Positions 61,604-64,000 of a stretch of DNA of 64,000 nucleotides are shown here, piece by piece. Under the pieces are notes generated by a model. The model searched no databases and was not told the DNA's origin. It saw only the letters and a program-made list of their open reading frames with translations. Position 1 is the stretch's first letter; every line of letters starts with the position of its first letter. A program made the translations under genes and the position numbers. Source of the DNA: Aquabacterium humicola (GTDB lineage: Bacteria > Pseudomonadota > Gammaproteobacteria > Burkholderiales > Burkholderiaceae_C); assembly GCF_030167915.1 (NCBI RefSeq), contig NZ_JARGNB010000012.1, forward strand, positions 1 to 64,000. Reading direction: 5' to 3'.

Positions 61604-63346
61604 ATGCGCCTTCAGCTCACTTCCGCCTTGATCGCCCTCGCCTTCAGCGCCCCCGCGCTGGCGGGCCCCGTCACCGACGCGATGATCCGCGACGACGCCC
61701 GCACCGGCGGCGACGTGCTGTCCTGGGGCCTCGGCACCCAGGGCCAGCGCTACTCGCCGTTGAAGCAGGTGACCACCGCCAACGTGCAGCGCCTCGTGCC
61801 GGCATGGGCCTTCTCGTTCGGCGGCGAGAAGCAGCGCGGCCAGGAATCGCAGCCGGTGATCCACGACGGCCGCATGTTCGTCACCGCGTCGTACTCGCGC
61901 CTGTTCGCGCTCGATGCGAAGACCGGCGCCAAGCTCTGGAAGTACGAGCACCGCCTGCCCGATGGCGTGATGCCCTGCTGCGACGTGATCAACCGCGGCG
62001 CCGCGCTCTACGACAAGCTGGTGATCTTCTCGACGCTCGACGCGCAGCTGGTCGCGCTCGACCAGGCCACCGGCGACGTCGTGTGGAAGGAGAAGATCGA
62101 TGACTACGCCGCGGGCTACTCGAACACCGCCGCGCCGATCATCGCCAACGGCCTGGTGCTGACCGGCGTCTCGGGCGGCGAGTTCGGCGTCGTCGGGCGT
62201 GTCGAGGCGCGCGACGCGAAGACCGGTGCGCTGGTCTGGTCGCGGCCGACGGTCGAGGGCCACATGGGCCACACCTACGACGCCGACGGCACCGCGAAGG
62301 ACAACGGCATCACCGGCACCACCAACGCCTCGTGGCCGGGCGACCTGTGGAAGACCGGCGGCGCGGCCACCTGGCTCGGCGGCACCTACGACGCGAGCAC
62401 CGGCCTCGCCTACTTCGGCACCGGCAACCCGGCGCCGTGGAACAGCCACCTGCGCAAGGGCGACAACCTGTACTCCTGCTCGACGGTGGCCATCGACGTC
62501 AAGACCGGCAAGATCGTCTGGCACTACCAGAACACGCCGAACGACGGCTGGGACTTCGACGGCGTCAACGAGTTCGTCACCTTCGACATGGACGGCAAGC
62601 GTGTCGGCGGCAAGGCTGACCGCAACGGCTTCTTCTACGTCAACGATGCGAAGACCGGCGCGCTGCTGAACGCCTTCCCGTTCGTGCGCAAGATCACCTG
62701 GGCCAGCAGCATCGACCTGAAGACCGGCAAGCCGAACTTCGTCGCCGCCAACCGCCCCGGCGACCCGACCGCCGGCGACGGCAAGAAGGGCCAGAGCGTG
62801 GTCGCGGCGCCGTCCTTCCTCGGCGGCAAGAACCAGATGCCGATGGCCTACTCACCCGATACGAAGCTGTTCTACGTGCCGGCCAACGAATGGGCGATGG
62901 AGATCTGGAACGAGCCGATCGCCTACAAGAAGGGCGCGGCCTACCTGGGCGCCGGCTTCACGATCAAGACGGTCGCCGACGACCACATCGGCGCGTTGCG
63001 CGCCGTCGATCCGAAGAGCGGCAAGATCGTCTGGGAGGTGAAAAACGGCGCGCCGCTGTGGGGCGGCGTGCTGACCACCGCCGGCAACCTGGTGTTCTGG
63101 GGCACGCCCGAAGGCTTCCTGAAGGCCGCCGACGCGAAGACCGGCCAGGTGGTCTGGCAGTTCCAGACCGGCTCGGGCGTCGTCGCGCCGCCGGTCACCT
63201 GGCAGCAGGACGGCGAGCAGTACATCAGCGTCGTGTCCGGCTGGGGCGGCGCGGTGCCGCTGTGGGGCGGCGAGGTGGCCAAGAAGGTCAACTACCTCGA
63301 GCAGGGCGGCATGGTGTGGGTCTTCAAGCTGCCGAAGGCCTCGTGA
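61604..63346 (+). CDS. PQQ-dependent alcohol dehydrogenase, lanthanide-type signature
   Basis: A 580-residue periplasmic quinoprotein with a signal peptide of about 20 residues and an eight-bladed propeller of repeated tryptophan-docking motifs. The vicinal cysteine pair C125-C126 contacts PQQ. The catalytic Asp317 lies in [12 protein letters not shown], and Asp319 follows two residues later, the extra ligand seen in lanthanide-using XoxF, ExaF and PedH enzymes. No cytochrome c domain is fused. Substrates may be methanol or longer alcohols and aldehydes. An XoxF-type versus PedH/ExaF-type assignment needs a tree. Confidence 0.88.
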   Translation: MRLQLTSALIALAFSAPALAGPVTDAMIRDDARTGGDVLSWGLGTQGQRYSPLKQVTTANVQRLVPAWAFSFGGEKQRGQESQPVIHDGRMFVTASYSRLFALDAKTGAKLWKYEHRLPDGVMPCCDVINRGAALYDKLVIFSTLDAQLVALDQATGDVVWKEKIDDYAAGYSNTAAPIIANGLVLTGVSGGEFGVVGRVEARDAKTGALVWSRPTVEGHMGHTYDADGTAKDNGITGTTNASWPGDLWKTGGAATWLGGTYDASTGLAYFGTGNPAPWNSHLRKGDNLYSCSTVAIDVKTGKIVWHYQNTPNDGWDFDGVNEFVTFDMDGKRVGGKADRNGFFYVNDAKTGALLNAFPFVRKITWASSIDLKTGKPNFVAANRPGDPTAGDGKKGQSVVAAPSFLGGKNQMPMAYSPDTKLFYVPANEWAMEIWNEPIAYKKGAAYLGAGFTIKTVADDHIGALRAVDPKSGKIVWEVKNGAPLWGGVLTTAGNLVFWGTPEGFLKAADAKTGQVVWQFQTGSGVVAPPVTWQQDGEQYISVVSGWGGAVPLWGGEVAKKVNYLEQGGMVWVFKLPKAS

Positions 63347-64000
63347 TGGGCTCAGCGCGCCGGCTCGGCGGCTTGGCCGTCGTGCTCGCCGCACTGGCCG
63401 CATCGGGGGGCGCGTCGGCCGGCGACCGGCCCTTCCTGCTCGGCGGCACCGCGCTGCAGGAGGACGACGACGAACGCGTCTTCGAAGTCGGCAGCGGCGC
63501 CGCGCGCGCCGGCCGGGCCCGGGCCTACACGGGTGAGCTGCAGTACAGCTTCGCGCCGTGGTGGTCGGTCGAGCTCGGCTGGTCGCGCCGGCTCGCGCGC
63601 AACGATCAGCGCGAGACCGAGCGCGAGTGGTCGGTCGAGGCCCGCTACGGCTGGCTCGACCCGGCCCGCCACCCGGTCGGCGTCGCCCTGCAGGCCGAGC
63701 TCGAGCGCGCACGCGAATCCGATGTCGAGGGCCGCGGCCGCTGGCAGCTCGAACGCACGGCACTCACGCTGCCGCTGACCGTGCAATGGGCGACGCACCG
63801 GGGCCAGGCAGCGCTGCACCTGACGCCCGGTGTCGAGCACCGCCATGGCGAGGGCCGCCGGCCGCTGCTGGCGCTTGCCGGCCAATGGCCGCTGCTGCGC
63901 TCGGTCGAGCTCTTCGGCGAGTGGGGCGCGGTGCGCGAGCGGCAGCGCTTCGCCCAGGCCGGCGCGCGCTGGTGGATCAAGCGCGAGCGTTTCGCGCTGG
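63346..64000 (+). CDS. Exported protein, probable outer-membrane beta-barrel (partial)
   Basis: A gene starting at ATG 63346, overlapping the dehydrogenase stop by one base (TGATG), and open to the window end (at least 218 residues). It has a signal peptide (about 25 residues, ending ASA). The mature part shows alternating amphipathic strands with many aromatic and arginine residues (LQYSFAPWWSVELGWSRRL, ARYGWLDP), like a transmembrane beta-barrel. It might be an outer-membrane channel linked to alcohol or aromatic uptake. The coupling suggests work with the dehydrogenase. Confidence 0.6.
   Translation, partial: MGSARRLGGLAVVLAALAASGGASAGDRPFLLGGTALQEDDDERVFEVGSGAARAGRARAYTGELQYSFAPWWSVELGWSRRLARNDQRETEREWSVEARYGWLDPARHPVGVALQAELERARESDVEGRGRWQLERTALTLPLTVQWATHRGQAALHLTPGVEHRHGEGRRPLLALAGQWPLLRSVELFGEWGAVRERQRFAQAGARWWIKRERFAL

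Overview
The window is a dense, high-GC stretch of bacterial chromosome. It most resembles a betaproteobacterium of the order Burkholderiales, in the Rubrivivax/Leptothrix/Methylibium-type lineage. This is inferred from gene content and order: ygfZ next to mltG-tmk-holB-pilZ-tatD, accA-tilS-lysC beside tRNA-Ser, clpS-clpA, a 4,5-cleavage protocatechuate cluster and a PQQ alcohol dehydrogenase. No rRNA, CRISPR array, prophage or integrated plasmid is visible. The only mobile DNA recognised is a decayed insertion sequence at about 19.3-20.2 kb.

Layout. 0.2-8.5 kb: a CorA-like membrane protein, a class I amidotransferase, isocitrate lyase with an AT-rich leader and a strong terminator, two divergent LuxR-type regulators, and a YtrA-type GntR/ABC operon. 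8.5-12.9 kb: iron-type alcohol dehydrogenase, an HSL-family esterase translationally coupled to a thioesterase-acetyltransferase fusion, a DUF4936 protein and ygfZ. 12.9-17.6 kb: the mltG-tmk-holB-pilZ-tatD-ankyrin operon. 17.7-24.8 kb: a more accessory stretch with a small unknown protein, a periplasmic asparaginase, the IS remnant, a nucleoside hydrolase, a secreted RTX-type metzincin protease with a Pro-Ser linker, a small zinc-ribbon-like protein and a GNAT enzyme. 24.8-34.7 kb: a minus-strand catabolic cluster (MFS, LysR, solute-binding-like protein, ligJ, ligK, DUF1932 oxidoreductase, ligI, ligA, ligB, ligC) followed by a self-contained XRE-cupin/GNAT pair. 34.7-48.6 kb: housekeeping genes (tRNA-Ser, lysC, tilS, accA, DNA glycosylase, cysS, TPR protein, two cyclophilins, lpxH, mtfA, clpA, clpS, a cold-shock gene, icd). 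48.6-58.4 kb: small secreted or lipoproteins, a DUF192 protein, an OmpR/HK two-component pair, a RoxA-like oxygenase, an FKBP isomerase, a PhoX-like phosphatase, dut and coaBC. 58.4-64 kb: a GbsR/MarR regulator with a bd-type (CioAB-like) oxidase, then a PQQ alcohol dehydrogenase preceded by a sigma-54-type promoter and followed by a gene that runs off the window.

How the genes fit together. The lig genes convert protocatechuate through 2-pyrone-4,6-dicarboxylate and 4-oxalomesaconate to pyruvate and oxaloacetate. Isocitrate lyase and isocitrate dehydrogenase sit on the two sides of the glyoxylate/TCA branch point. The PQQ dehydrogenase feeds electrons from alcohol oxidation into the respiratory chain, and the adjacent bd-type oxidase gives an alternative terminal oxidase. 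The most notable single observation is that the PQQ dehydrogenase carries the extra Asp two residues after its catalytic Asp that marks lanthanide-dependent enzymes, with a near-consensus -24/-12 promoter at the right distance from its start.
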